From: Portunus trituberculatus
Lineage: Eukaryota > Arthropoda > Malacostraca > Decapoda > Portunidae
Length of the DNA stretch: 64,000 nucleotides
Assembly (NCBI RefSeq): GCF_017591435.1
Contig: NC_059258.1
Span: forward strand, 8,502,035-8,566,034
Reading direction: 5' to 3'
The notes under the pieces were generated by a model. The model did not search any database, was not told the DNA's origin, and saw only the letters and a list, made by a program, of their open reading frames with translations. This document shows positions 1 through 11,126 of the stretch, piece after piece. Made by a program: the position numbers and the translations under genes. How positions within the stretch are numbered: position 1 is the first letter of the stretch; every line of letters begins with the position of its first letter.

Positions 1-449
1 TGACCAAATATAACTTAACAAACTTACCTAACCTCAATCTAACCAAATCATGGCCTCACCTAAAGAAACCCAAACCAGACCAAAGCAAACAGTATTATTT
101 TACAAAACAGGAAAACTGTGTGAGAAGAAAACTAGTTAGATATTAGGAAGTGCACATTTTGTTAGACATTTCTCTCAGATGCATTTTCTTCCTCAAACTA
201 TTAATAGGTTAGGTTAGGATAACTTTGTGTCATATCACTAAATTCACTAATTCATTACATCATTGTTCAATATGTTCAACCCTAAGAAACTTAGCTTAAC
301 ATAACACAAACTTAAATTATATAACCTAACATAATGTAAGATTATTCATGTAGCTTTGAATGTAGTAGTGTCTGCAAAACAAAACTAAGTAAATAAATAC
401 ATAAATAAATAAAGTAAAAAATAATTAATTAATGGGTGTGTTTTTACAG
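1..449. other. Intron or upstream sequence, no gene seen
   Basis: AT-rich sequence ending in a pyrimidine-rich acceptor (tttttacag, 441-449). Because the next exon begins inside a conserved domain, this stretch is most likely the end of an intron whose upstream exon lies outside the window. The part from about 41 is repeated from about 8456. Confidence 0.5.
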
Positions 450-2204
450 AGTGAAGAAGGATCACAGCAGCAGGTACATCCGGGAAACCCATCAGACTGG
501 TGGTGGGCCACCACCAGCCCCACCAAAACCAGCTGATGAGGTAACGCTGATTGTACAGCTGATCCTTAATAATAGGCTGCCAGTACCTGACGACATCTTT
601 GATAGTGAATTTGTAGAAGCATGCGTACTGGCCCGACTCAATTCCACAGCACTGGAATGTGGTGAGTTGAAAACCTATTTTTATGAACTTTTAACATGTT
701 TAAAATAAAACTAAAAAAACAGGAGTGCATGCATGGCTTTCAAGTCATTATGGTCCCACACCCTTGTCACACCAGCCCCACAACCGACACTCCTGCCCCA
801 ATACCACGACGATGAACAATTACACATTTTTGTTAACCTTACCTAACCTAACCAGATGTGTAGTTTCAATGTTTTCAAGTAAATATAATTGCTAGCAAGA
901 ACGTGCAATTGTTCATCACAGAGGTACATTGAGCCGCAGAACTGGCTTCCCATGCATGTGGAATATGTAAAACAAACTTTTTACTTAATATATTATCATA
1001 ATATAATATAAATATATAATTTTGTGTTTACAGCTGACACACCTGAAGCTGCAGGACAGCAGCCAGCACAAGATCTGGTCTTGGACAACCCTGGCAGTCC
1101 GCTTATCATCAGGAGTGAGGACTGTGGTATGTCAGTTATTCATATTTTAGTAATAGCAATTAACAATACTTTCTTCTCATTGGTTATTGAAAGTACAATT
1201 TATTGGTTGCTTTCTCAGTTATAACACCCATCAGACTAAATAAGTGGATACTAAAATGTAGGATTTTATGGAAGAAGTGTTATGATGGCTTGAATGCCTT
1301 CAGTACTAACTGCCTTCGAGGAAATTTATCAATTTGTTATGTTCTCAAGGCATTCAAGCCATCATAACACTTCTTCCATAAAATCCTACATTTTAGTATC
1401 CACTTATTTAGCCCGATGGTGTTATAACTGAAAAGCTTAACCAATAAATTGTACTTTCAATAACCAATGAGAAGAAAGTATTGTTAATTGCTATTACTTA
1501 AAATATGAATAACTGACTGTATGCATGCCCATTATCACAGCTAATCAACATTCCATACAGTCCTGCTTTTAAAGATTGTTCTATATGAATGTCAAGCCTG
1601 GACACTTCATACAAGAGATAGGCAAAATATACAAGTAATTAAAATTTTTGCCTGAGACTGGTCAGTTAGATAAGGTAATGTGAGAGAGTTCGAGATGGCA
1701 AGAGTGAGAGGATGTATGTATGAATGTATATGAATGTATGAATGTATGTATAATGTATGTATACCCCACAAGATGTATGTATGAATAGAGCATGGGGTGA
1801 AGTGGGGATTAGTGAAAATATTTCAAGATGTGTAACTTATATGTTTTATCTATTTTGCAGAACTTATAGATGCGGAAGATGATGTGGACCTCCCAGGTGC
1901 TAGAACCTCCGCTCATCCTGTACTAAAAAAAGGCACCTGCTCTGCTCGCAGCAGTAGTGCCACAGCTGCCACCCAAAACCAGTCCTTCACAGGACGAAAG
2001 AGGAAGGCAGCAGAAAGCAAATCTGCTGCTTATGGCAGGTGTGCCAAGCAGCAGAAACACTTTCGTGATGAACTGGCCTCAACATTTGAGGCCCTTGCTG
2101 CAAAAGTGGCAACAACGCTGGACAGCATAGCTTCTGCTGCCGATAAAATTGGGTTGGCAGCAGACAGAATGGCATCTGCTGCAGAGAATTGCTGCAGCCC
2201 TTGA
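450..2204 (+). CDS. Myb/SANT-like DNA-binding protein, 3' three exons
   Basis: Exons 450-661, 1034-1126 and 1861-2204 have good acceptors (tttacag, tttacag, tttgcag) and donors (gtgagt, gtatgt). They join in one frame: exon 1 contributes one base of an Ala codon and exon 2 one base of a Glu codon, giving about 215 residues before the TGA at 2202. The first exon carries RYIRETHQTGGGPPPAPP, the TGGGPP segment that follows the trihelix in zeste/NAIF1-type Myb/SANT-like proteins, so the helices themselves must lie in an exon upstream of the window. The middle is acidic. The last about 45 residues form an Ala-rich, heptad-like helix (LASTFEALAAKVATTLDSIA), plausibly for oligomerisation. Such proteins bind DNA in the nucleus and also occur as the partner of PIF/Harbinger transposases; the HARBI1-like exon at 2900-3051 fits that. 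No start codon is in view. Function as a host gene or as transposon partner is not decided by the sequence. Confidence 0.7.
1131..1517. repeat. Large inverted repeat (hairpin) in intron 2
   Basis: Arms of about 170 bases (1131-1300 and 1347-1517) are near-perfect reverse complements around a 46-base loop. For example ggcttgaatgcctt at the end of the left arm pairs with aaggcattcaagcc at the start of the right arm. The left arm begins within the exon 2 donor. It could be a MITE, a hairpin-RNA source or a palindrome formed by inverted duplication. No target-site duplication is evident. Confidence 0.85.
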
Positions 2205-2253
2205 AAGGGTAGCTGGTATACACCAACCACTACCATAAGGTACCACTGAAGAA

Positions 2254-2265
2254 AATAAAAATAAA
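2254..2265 (+). terminator. Polyadenylation signals of the Myb/SANT-like gene
   Basis: Two overlapping AATAAA hexamers (2254-2259 and 2260-2265) lie about 50 bases after the stop codon, as expected for a short 3' UTR. Confidence 0.6.
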
Positions 2266-2899
2266 GAATAACTTGAAGTGTAGTATTGTTATTTTATTTT
2301 ATACTTGTACATTTTAATTGTATCTCCACAACACAACCAAACATAAAAACATTACATTGCCCATTGAGGTGTACATTTCTCTGTATATGTCATCTTCCAC
2401 TTAGAAATTATACACACAAATATACATTGAAAGAACAGAGATGGAAAGTTTATCAATAAAAGATCATAAACTATTGTGAAATAGCACAAACTGGTAGAGT
2501 TCTCCCTATAAGTATTAGGTAAGAATATGGGTAGGAAGGGTAAGACTGTGTATGATACATATATGTTGCAACAGGTTCCATTGCTGCTCTATCTTGAAAA
2601 CCCGTCAAAATCTGAGGCGAGGTATTGTACCTGTTCAGTATAGCGCCCACTGTTAAACTGATCACATTGTTTACCTTCATTTTCCAGTTCTGATATCATA
2701 TTTCTGAAATTTCTCAGTGCACGTTGCTGTAGCTGTGAAGACACTAGTTTTAGTTTCTGCTTGATGTCACATCACTAATCCTTTGATAGTCGATACCTGT
2801 TGAAATTTTTAATCTTTCAGAAATGTTCCACAAAAAAAGATGCCAATATATAATTATAAATAGATAGAAACATAGAACTACCACGAGTGGGATAATTAC
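2266..2899. other. Interval between the two Harbinger-type genes
   Basis: No long ORF of recognisable family. On the minus strand a short open piece (about 2677-2740) reading LQQRALRNFRNMISELEN sits between acceptor-like and donor-like dinucleotides and may be a further exon of the minus-strand gene. That is only a suggestion. Confidence 0.25.
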
Positions 2900-3051
2900 C
2901 TTTGGATGAATTCCTCTTCCGTGAGGTATACCATTGGGTCACTGCGATCCCGTAGTACTGTACGTGGTAATCTCAAGCGCCGAATTTCTTCTATTTCCTC
3001 ATAGTCAAGTTCTTGTAGGAGATTAACAATGCCACAGAAAAGTTCTCAGGC
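2900..3051 (-). pseudogene. HARBI1-like nuclease N-terminal exon (PIF/Harbinger)
   Basis: On the minus strand, an open segment after a cttatttcag-type acceptor reads GIVNLLQELDYEEIEEIRRL, then LPRTVLRDRSDPMVYLTEEE and FIQR, and stops at a donor (aggtaatt). An Arg-rich R-x-R-x-x-RDR segment followed by an acidic EEEF(I/V)xR run is what precedes the first catalytic domain of arthropod HARBI1-like nucleases, the transposases of PIF/Harbinger elements (family knowledge). The DDE core would be in later exons to the left and I could not find it. With the acceptor at 3052 the frame meets an early stop (gcctga), so either another acceptor or a downstream start is used, or the gene is dead. The pairing with the Myb/SANT-like gene on the other strand supports the call. 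Confidence 0.5.
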
Positions 3052-4373
3052 CTGAAATAGGTAATACATGATTACATATACACTTAACTGTATTTAAAAC
3101 AAAGTAATGCATTAAGTATGTGCTTCATGTACAGGCATGTACAGGCAATTATACTAATGATGATAATAATAATAATAATATGTAATAAATGACAATTACC
3201 TTAACAACAAATGATTATAATAATAGTAAATTAGACTATCATGTGGTAATGGTAAATCTATAAACCTCATCTTGACGTAAGCTAACCTAACTTACCTTGC
3301 TTTGACCTAACCTGACCTAATCGTGCCTACTTCAAGACAAAATATGTTTCAGAATATTATATTGGTAATAGAAAAAGCGCAACTCCACCTAATATTATCC
3401 ACGTCCCTCCCATTCACCTTGTTTCCCCGGTCCTCATTCACAGCTCTTTCACTTTTAACAGCGTTTACATCGATCCCTCTCTCTCATGTATATATGTTTA
3501 TCTGTTATGCTTTTCCACTGTTATATTAAACAAAAATAACCTAATTTTAACCGGGGATGAATCCCTCTCCTCCCTCCACGGCATATCAAGCTAACCTACT
3601 AATCAGCGGGGTTCTGGTGTTTACAATCAACCTGTCATACCTACTGCTGATAGTAGAGGGACGTGTGAGCTTAAAACCTTTTGTAAAAGGGCCGAAAGTG
3701 CAAAATAAATAACTGGAATAAATTGTAGTACTATGATGAGGCGTCGTAGTAACTTTTGTTTCCGAGAGTGGCAGGTGGGTTTGATGGTTTCACTTCTAAC
3801 CATGCTGCAACATTCGGACACTCCTTGCATGATGCTCCTTATTTTGACTATTTTACATATATTTATATATTATACGTACCATTATTACGAAGTAATTCCC
3901 AGCTTGGTGCAGCTCAGCAGATGAAGTTTGTTTTGCTTGTGTCGCGCCGCAATCCCAGCGCGACCATGCATGTTGTCTTAAAACATTTTACTAGTGATTA
4001 TAAGGTTACTGCTTTGAAAGAATAGAGAAATACTAACAAAATTAGAAAATAACATATATTGTTTATTCTGAAGCGATTTTATACATCATGAATACATTTC
4101 TTACATTTCGTCTTTCTCTTTCGGGTGGGTATCCTTGCCCGACGTTGTGTGCTGGGTCAACACCCGAATGTTCCAATATTGTGGGATCCTAGCCAGGCAC
4201 AGAACCGCGTCAGATGCTTTTAAGAAATCGGATTCTGTGTGTCCACCTAACTTACTACATGGTATCCCAGGATTACACTGTTTAAGAAATCGGCCGAAAG
4301 TCGAGACAACGTTTTATTTTATTTCTTTTTATCTTTATTTGGAGAAAGACATTGTGTTGTACGCCTAAATGTA
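3052..4373. other. No gene recognised; short ATA repeat
   Basis: Holds a small (ATA)n run at about 3157-3180 and AT-rich sequence. Short ORFs here have no recognisable family, weak starts, and overlap in several frames. Confidence 0.5.
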
Positions 4374-4579
4374 TATAAACTGCGGCTGGTATTACGGTTA
4401 CCTGTGTTTGCGTGTCAGAAACAAATAATCTGCGTGTTGCTCTTTAATTTTTTTTTTACTGTTTGTCCTTTTCTTTCTTGTTTGTCTTCTACAAGAGTTG
4501 CCGATGCAAAGGCCAGTCCAGACACGGCCTTCGCATACCACCACATACAGGCCTGATGGATGTGACGTCACTGACGTCA
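4374..4579 (+). promoter_or_regulatory. TATA box and twin CRE sites before the THAP exon
   Basis: TATAAA stands at 4374-4379. Two perfect CREB/ATF consensus palindromes, TGACGTCA, stand at 4563-4570 and 4572-4579, one base apart. The THAP start codon follows 103 bases later. The duplicate block repeats the arrangement (TATA 12377-12382; CREs 12567-12574 and 12576-12583), so these sites are conserved where flanking sequence is damaged. The role is inferred from motif match only. Confidence 0.55.
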
Positions 4580-4681
4580 GTGCGACTAGGCCATCCGCGT
4601 CTACTGGGTGTGCCGGGGTGTTGTGAACTCCGCCGTGGTCTTGTTTTAAGTGGTTTTAGTGCACTCACTAGGCCTTCTGCC

Positions 4682-4833
4682 ATGCCTTACAAGTGTTGCG
4701 TTCCTTTATGTAAAGGAAATTACAAAAGTGGGCCAAAGGTGTGCTTATTTTCATTCCCAAAAGAAGAGAAGCTTGCGCGGGCTTGGCTTCATGCTATCAA
4801 GCAAGCAGATTCCACCCCAACCAAAACACCAAG
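4682..4833 (+). CDS. THAP zinc-finger exon (first coding exon)
   Basis: ATG at 4682 opens MPYKCCVPLCKGNYKSGPKV and ends at a strong donor (aag|gtaagt, 4834). C5/C6 and C10 followed by the basic turn, F-x-F-P and a downstream Trp (W48-type position) match the first half of the C2CH THAP domain, a DNA-binding zinc finger in THAP proteins and P-element-type transposases. The second half (C-x2-H and AVPTIF box) must be in the next exon, which is not visible: the intron runs straight into a CR1-like LINE. The element may thus have landed in the intron of a host gene, or the exon may be a captured fragment. The domain is complete up to the splice site with no stop. Confidence 0.65.
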
Positions 4834-4905
4834 GTAAGTAAACTAAACCAATATTTATTGTATACAACTAGTATAGTTTTATCCACATTATAATACAGGG
4901 TGTAA

Positions 4906-6024
4906 CACGAGTTTCTGCGAATACTTCTAGAGGTGAAAGTACAAGTTTGTTTAGTCTTGAAATTCAAGAAGAAAGATGCTAGACATAAATTAGATAGAAT
5001 AAACAGAGATAGTGAAAAGATTAAAAGATTAGGAAAAGGAGAGAATAAGATTAGGATTCCAAATAAGGAGACAGCATCTAGGAAGGTAGCAGGACTTAAA
5101 TGTTTTTATGTAAATGCCAGGAGTCTTAGGAACAAGAAGGACGAGTTATCTAGTTATATAGTTGAGGAGGACTTAGATGTTGTATGTGTCACAGAGGCAT
5201 GGGTAAATGAGGAAAAGTTTAGGGAAAATAGGAAAGAATATGAAGTAGATGGACACATTATGTATTTACACCAGAGAATTGGTAGGATAGGCGGAGGAGT
5301 AGTTATTTATGTAAAAAAATCCTTCATTTCCAGTCAGGTTAATGGTATTAAGGTAGATAACAGAGTAGAGTCCTTATGGCTGGATGTTAGAGTAGGAGCT
5401 TTTTATAGGCCACCTAACCAGTCAGCAGATGTAGACAACCTTATGGTAGATGAGATAAATAGGGGGTGTACTAGTCAGACAATTATCTTAGGGGATTTTA
5501 ATCTTAAGTCAGTAAACTGGGAGAGGATGGTAGGAGATGCTAGTGAAAATAAGTTTATGGAAAGTTTTCAGGATAACTATTTAGTGCAGATGGTAGATAA
5601 ACCTACTAGGGGGAGGAAGGTTTTAGACATAGTACTAACAAATATTGAGCATTGTTTAAAGGAAGTTGAGGTAGGAGAGACTTTAGCAAACAGTGACCAT
5701 CATATAATTAGATTTATCATTAATTCCAGTAGAGATAATATAGTGAATAAGACTAGAGTCCCAAACTATCAGAAAGGCAATTATGGTAGGTTACGTCAGT
5801 TATTAGGAGAGGTAAACTGGGAAGATAGTTTTGGAAATAAAACTGCACAGGAGATGTGGGATATTTCTAAGGTTGTAGTAAAGGGTATAGTGATGCAGTG
5901 TATCCCTTACAAAGATATAAGGCAGAGAAACAGGAAGCCATTATGGTGGACTCATGAGATAGGTAGCCAGATCAGAGAGAAGAAGAGGGCATACAGAGAG
6001 TTGCAGAAAAGTGGGAAGATGTAG
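4906..6024 (+). pseudogene. LINE endonuclease domain, copy A
   Basis: Open for about 370 residues. The segment CFYVNARSLRNKKDELSSYI marks the start of an APE-type endonuclease. Further motifs are DVVCVTEAW (catalytic Glu), GAFYRPPN, GDFNLKSVNW (Asp/Asn) and NSDHHIIRF (catalytic Asp-His). The domain order and spacing fit CR1-group ORF2 proteins, which nick the target DNA. Translation is cut just after the domain by loss of one G in a GGGG run near 6016 (copy B reads on). The start codon is not fixed: the frame is open from 4906 and the first ATG-like start is uncertain. Confidence 0.75.
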
Positions 6025-7803
6025 ATTTGATTAGGTACAGACAGGTCAGGGATGATTTGAGTAAGGTTATAAAAAAAGTAAAAGGCAGGCAGAGATAAAA
6101 CTAGCTAGAGCTGGGAGTAAAGATCCCAAAAAATTATATAGTTATTACAAGGTCAGTGATAAAAGAAATAAGGATAGGATTGGACCACTCAGAAAAGATG
6201 GTGTAGTACTGGATCAAAATGAAGACATAGTAGAATTATTGAATGAACAATTTTCTTCAGTATTTACTAGGGAAATCCTGTTACAAACAGTGCGACGAGT
6301 AGTTTAAGAGCTTTAGAAAATATTGATATAAAACCGGGAATTATTAGGAAATTTATTCTTGAACTAGACGATAGGAAAGCTAGTGGTCCTGATGAGCTAC
6401 ATGCCAGAGTACTTAGGGAGGGTGTAGACAGTATTTCTGAAGCACTTAAGTTAATCTTTGAAAGATCACTTAGGTTTGCTGAGATACCTCAGGACTGGAA
6501 GTTAGCTAATGTTACTCCAATATTTAAAAAAGGTAGGAAGGATGATGCGAATAATTATAGACCGATCAGTTTAACTAGTATAGTATGTAAGATACTAGAG
6601 AAGATCATTAAGGGTAGTATTTGGGAGCATTTAAATGAGAATAGATTAATTAGAGATACCCAACATGGCTTTAGATCAGGGAGGTCCTGTCTTACAAATT
6701 TGCTCGATATCTTAGAATATATTACCAAGGAGTTAGATGATGGAAATAGCATAGATGTTATATATCTAGATTTTAGCAAGGCTAGTGTACAAATTGAGAC
6801 TACATGGGATAGGGGGTAGGTTAGTTGATTGGATTTCTGATGGCTTTCTGATAGGAAACAGAGAGTAGTATTAAATGGGGCAATGTCTGAGTGGAAGGAA
6901 GTGGTTAGTGGGGTACCCCAAGGATCAGTGCTAGGACCTCTTCTTTTCTTGGTGTACATTAACGATTTAGATATAGGAATTAGTAGCAAAGTATCAAAGT
7001 TTGCAGATGATACTAAGATAGCATGTGCAGTACAGGGTGAAAAGGACAATTACAGAATACAACGAGACCTGGACAGGCTGATAGCATGGGCAGACAGGTG
7101 GCAGATGGAGTTTAATTCTAAAAAGTGTCAGGTTATGCATTTAGGTAAAGACAACACAAACTTTAACTATGAGATGGAGGGATGTTGGCTAGAGGCAGTA
7201 GAGGAAGGAAAGGATTTAGGAGTAGTGATAGACAGGACTATGAAATTTTCAAAGCAATGTTTAGAAGCAAGAAATAGGGCAAATAGGATCCTGGGTTTTA
7301 TAAATAGAAATGTTAGTTATAAAAGTAAGGAAGTGGTGCGTAGCTTATATAATTCCTATGTTAGGTCCCATTTAGAGTATTGCATACAGGCCTGGTCACC
7401 CCACTATAGGCAGGATATCAACATGTTAGAAGCAGTTCAGAGAAGAGCAACTAGGATGATACCAGCATTAAAGCGCCTGGAGTATAGAGATAGATTAAAG
7501 GAATTAAACATGTTTTCATTTGAGAGGAGATGTATAAGAGGGATATGATAGAGTTATTTAAAATGTTCTCAGATACAAACTACATAGATGTGAGATCTTT
7601 CTTTACCTTAGAGGAGGAAATAGGACTAGAAATCATGGCAGGAAGATTAGAAAGCAAGGCTGCAGGTTAGATATAAGAAAATATTTCTTTAGTCATAGAG
7701 TGGTAGACTTCTGGAATGCATTGCCAGAGACGGTTGTAAATAGCACTAGTTTGACAATGTTTAAAAACAGATTAGATAAGCACTTAAATTTATTAGATTT
7801 ATA
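6025..7803 (+). pseudogene. LINE reverse transcriptase, copy A
   Basis: Broken over several frames. Recognisable pieces are DDRKASGPDELHARVLREG and NYRPISLTS (about 6360-6590), QHGFRSGRSCLTNL (about 6660-6700), then one open stretch 6883-7548 with SGVPQGSVLGPLLFLVYIND and the catalytic FADD box at 7000-7011. The thumb and C-terminal region ends with KYFFSHRVVDFWNALPETVV near 7740, typical of CR1-group elements. A deletion removes the AFDKVPH motif and there are at least four frameshifts, so this copy cannot encode an active enzyme as assembled. Confidence 0.75.
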
Positions 7804-7877
7804 ATTATGTATAGCACTGCATGATAGTTTTTATAAGAAATTTACTATAGTTAAATAAGAATGATCCCCATGTATGG

Positions 7878-8455
7878 GGAGTTTTGATTTCTTCGCTCCA
7901 CCACCCCTTTTTGTCTAACAATGATACTCTCTCTATCCCATAGAAATGCACATTTCTTGTTGGTACCCTCCTCGTAGAAGATTCACCTGTGTATCAGCTG
8001 ATGTAAACAAAGCGCCATTTTCAAACATTCATCTGGATTCACATTCTTCTCGCTTACTCAACACCACCTGGCTACCAACCTAAAAGGCACACCACTCTCT
8101 TACGCCCATTGTATCTCGTGAGACATTAGAGATCACCCTGTGGTACACACAAACCTTCAAACTCTAGTATCTCAGCTCCAATCACTCTAACTTCATGTAT
8201 GTTTCTCCACCACCCATCTCATCAGCTGAAGAAGACTTTTTTTCATCTCTTCAGGAAATACCATGCACCATTTTCTCTAAGGTTCTGAGCTTTTCATGTA
8301 ATTGTTATGCATTTAGGAATTAGTTTCTGTGTATTTCTACTACTATCTAAAGGTAGCTATTCCCCTCCTCCCATGAAAACTATAGATTTGCACTCTCTTT
8401 AGGATAAATCATTCACTACCATCTACCAGTATTGAGAGGTGACCATTCTTCACTT
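7878..8455. other. Junction sequence between duplicate blocks
   Basis: Found once in the window. No ORF, repeat end or RNA gene recognised. It is C/T-rich in patches, similar in texture to the damaged first half of the following duplicate. Confidence 0.4.
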
Positions 8456-8818
8456 CCTAACCTCAATCTAACCAAATCATGGCCTCACCTCCCCCAAACC
8501 AGACCAAAGCAAACTATTATTTTCCACTGTGAGAAGAAAACTAGTTAGATATTGTGCACATTTTGTTAGCATTTCTCTCAGATGCATTTTCTTCCTCAAA
8601 CTATTAATAGGTTCAGGTTAGATAACTTTGTGTCATATCACTAAATTCACTAATTCATTACATCATTGTTCAATATGTTCAACCCTCTTAGCTTCTCATC
8701 ACCTTAAATTATATCCTAACATAATGTAAGATTATTCATGTAGCTTTGAATGTTAGTGTCTGCAAAACAAAACTAAGTAAATTCATAAATAAATGTATAA
8801 TTAATTAATGGGTGTGTT

Positions 8819-10400
8819 TTACATGAAGAAGGATCACAGCAGCAGGTACATCCAAACCCATCAGACTGGTTCCACCACCAGCCCCACCAAACCAGCTGAT
8901 GAGGTAACGCTGATTGTACAGCTGATCCAATAATAGGCTGCCAGTACCTCACATCTTTGATAGTGATTTGTAGAAGCATCTCTCTCCACTCAATTCCACA
9001 GCACTGGAATGTTTTGAAAACCTATTTTTATGAACTTTTAACATGTTTTAAAACTAAATAGGAGTGCATGCATCTTTCAAGTCATTATGGTCCCACACCT
9101 TGTCACACCAGCCCCACAACCGACACTCCTGCCCCAATACCACACTGAACAATTACACTTTTGTTAACCTTACCTCCTAACCAGATGTGTAGTTTCAATG
9201 TTTTTCAGTAAATATAATTGCTAGCAAGAACGTGCATTGTTCATCACATACATTCCAGAACTGGCTTCCCATGCATGTGGATATGTAAAACAAACTTTTA
9301 CTTAATATATTATCATAATATAATATAAATATATAATTTTGTGTTTACAGCTGACACACCTGAAGCTGCAGGACAGCCCACACAGATCTTCTTGGACAAC
9401 CCTGGCAGTCCCTTATCATCATGAGGACTGTGGTATGTCATTCATATTTTACAAATTCAATCTTTCTCTCATTGGTTATTGATTTTATTGGTTGCTTTCT
9501 CAGTTATAACACCATCAGACTGAGGAATCCTAAATGGATTTATGTTTGACGCCATGTGTCCAATGCCTCCAGTCCAACTGCCTTCCAGCTGCATTTATCA
9601 ATTTGTTATGTTCTCAAGGCATTCCCATCATCACTTCTTCCTCCTACATTTTAGTATCCACATTTAGCCCAGGTGTTATAACTGAAAAGCTTAACCATTT
9701 GTACTTTCTAACCAATGGTATTGTTTTCCTATTACTTTATGAATAACTGACTGTATCTCCCATTATCACAGCTAATCAACATTCCATACAGTCCTGCTTT
9801 TGATTGTTCTATATGAATGTCAAGCCTGGACACTTCATCAAGAGATAGGCTATCAAGTAATTAAAATTTTTGCCTGAGACTGGTCAGTTAGATAAGGTAA
9901 TGTGAGAGAGTTCGAGATGGCAAGAGTGAGAGGATGTATGTATGAATGTATATGAATGTATGAATGTATGTATAATGTATGTATACCCACAAGATGTATG
10001 TATGAATAGAGCATTGAAGTGGGGATTAGTGTATTTCAAGATGTAACTTATATGTTTTATCTATTTTGCAGAACTTATAGATGCAAGATGATGTGGACCT
10101 CATGCTAGAACCTCCGCTCATCCTGTACTAAAAACACCTGCTCTGCTCTGCAGTACTGCCACAGCTGCCACCCAAAACCAGTCCTTCACAACGGAAAGGC
10201 AGCACAAAGCAAATCTGCTGCTTATCAGGTGTTCAACAGCAAAACACTTTCTGATAAACTGGCCTCAACATTTGAGGCCCTTGCTGCAAAAGTGGCAACA
10301 ACGCACACATACTTCTGCCATAAAATTACACAGACAAACATCTGCTGCAAAATTGCTGCACCCTTAAAGGGTACTGGTATACACCAACCACTACCAAAGG
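8819..10400 (+). pseudogene. Damaged copy of the Myb/SANT-like gene
   Basis: Corresponds to 450-2204. The first exon still reads AAGKDHSSRY-like sequence but loses frame after the missing GGTGGGCC segment (near 8873). Exon 2 (about 9350-9432) and exon 3 (from about 10074) carry several deletions each. The inverted repeat of intron 2 is also eroded in this copy. Confidence 0.7.
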
Positions 10401-10984
10401 TACCACTGAAGAAAATAAAAATAAAGAATAACTTGAAAAGTAAAATTTTATACTTGTACAAATATCTCCACAACACACCAAACATAAAAACATTACATTG
10501 CCCATTGAACATTTCTCCAATGTCATCTTCCACTTAGAAATTATACACACAAATATACATTGAAAGAACAGAGATAAAGTTTATCAATAAAAGATCATAA
10601 ACTATTGTGAAATACACAAACTGGTAGAGTTCTCCTATAAGCATTAGGTAAGAATATTAAAGGGTGACTGTACCTGATACATATATGTTGCACCAGGTTC
10701 CTTCTGCTCTATCTTCCTCTCAAAATCTGAGGCTATTGTTGTTCAGTACACGCCTGTTAAACACACACAACCTTCATTTTCCAGTTCTGATATCATATTT
10801 CTGAAATTTCTCAGTGCACGTTGCTTAGCTGTGAAGACTCTTCCTTTACTTTCTGCTTGATGTCCTCCTAATCCTTTGATTTCTCCTTTGAAATTTTTAA
10901 TCTTTCAGAAATGTTCCACAAAAAGATGCCAATATATAATTATAAATAGATAGAAACATAGAACTACCACGGTGGGATAATTAC

Positions 10985-11126
10985 CTGGATGAACTCTTCC
11001 GTGAGGTATACCATTGGGTCACTGCGATCCCGTAGTACTGTACGTGGTAATCTCAAGCGCCGAATTTCTTCTATTTCCTCATAGTCAATTTGTAAATTAA
11101 CAATGCCACAGAAAAGTTCTCAGGCC
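10985..11126 (-). pseudogene. Copy of the HARBI1-like exon in block B
   Basis: The central part (about 11000-11085) is identical to 2915-3000 and encodes the same RDR-containing segment, but both ends carry small deletions that break the frame. Confidence 0.45.

Larger units (their letters stand above)
4890..7877 (+). mobile_element. CR1-like LINE, copy A (3' end cut off)
   Basis: Non-LTR retrotransposon with endonuclease followed by reverse transcriptase on the plus strand. The 5' limit is uncertain because the flank is duplicated with it. Compared with copy B it has a 26-base deletion near 6780 between two AGGC repeats that removes the AFDKVPH motif, about 9 bases lost near 6270, and single-base G-run changes (for example near 6016 and 7614). 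It ends abruptly at 7877, whereas copy B continues for about 200 more bases into a repeat tail. Confidence 0.8.
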
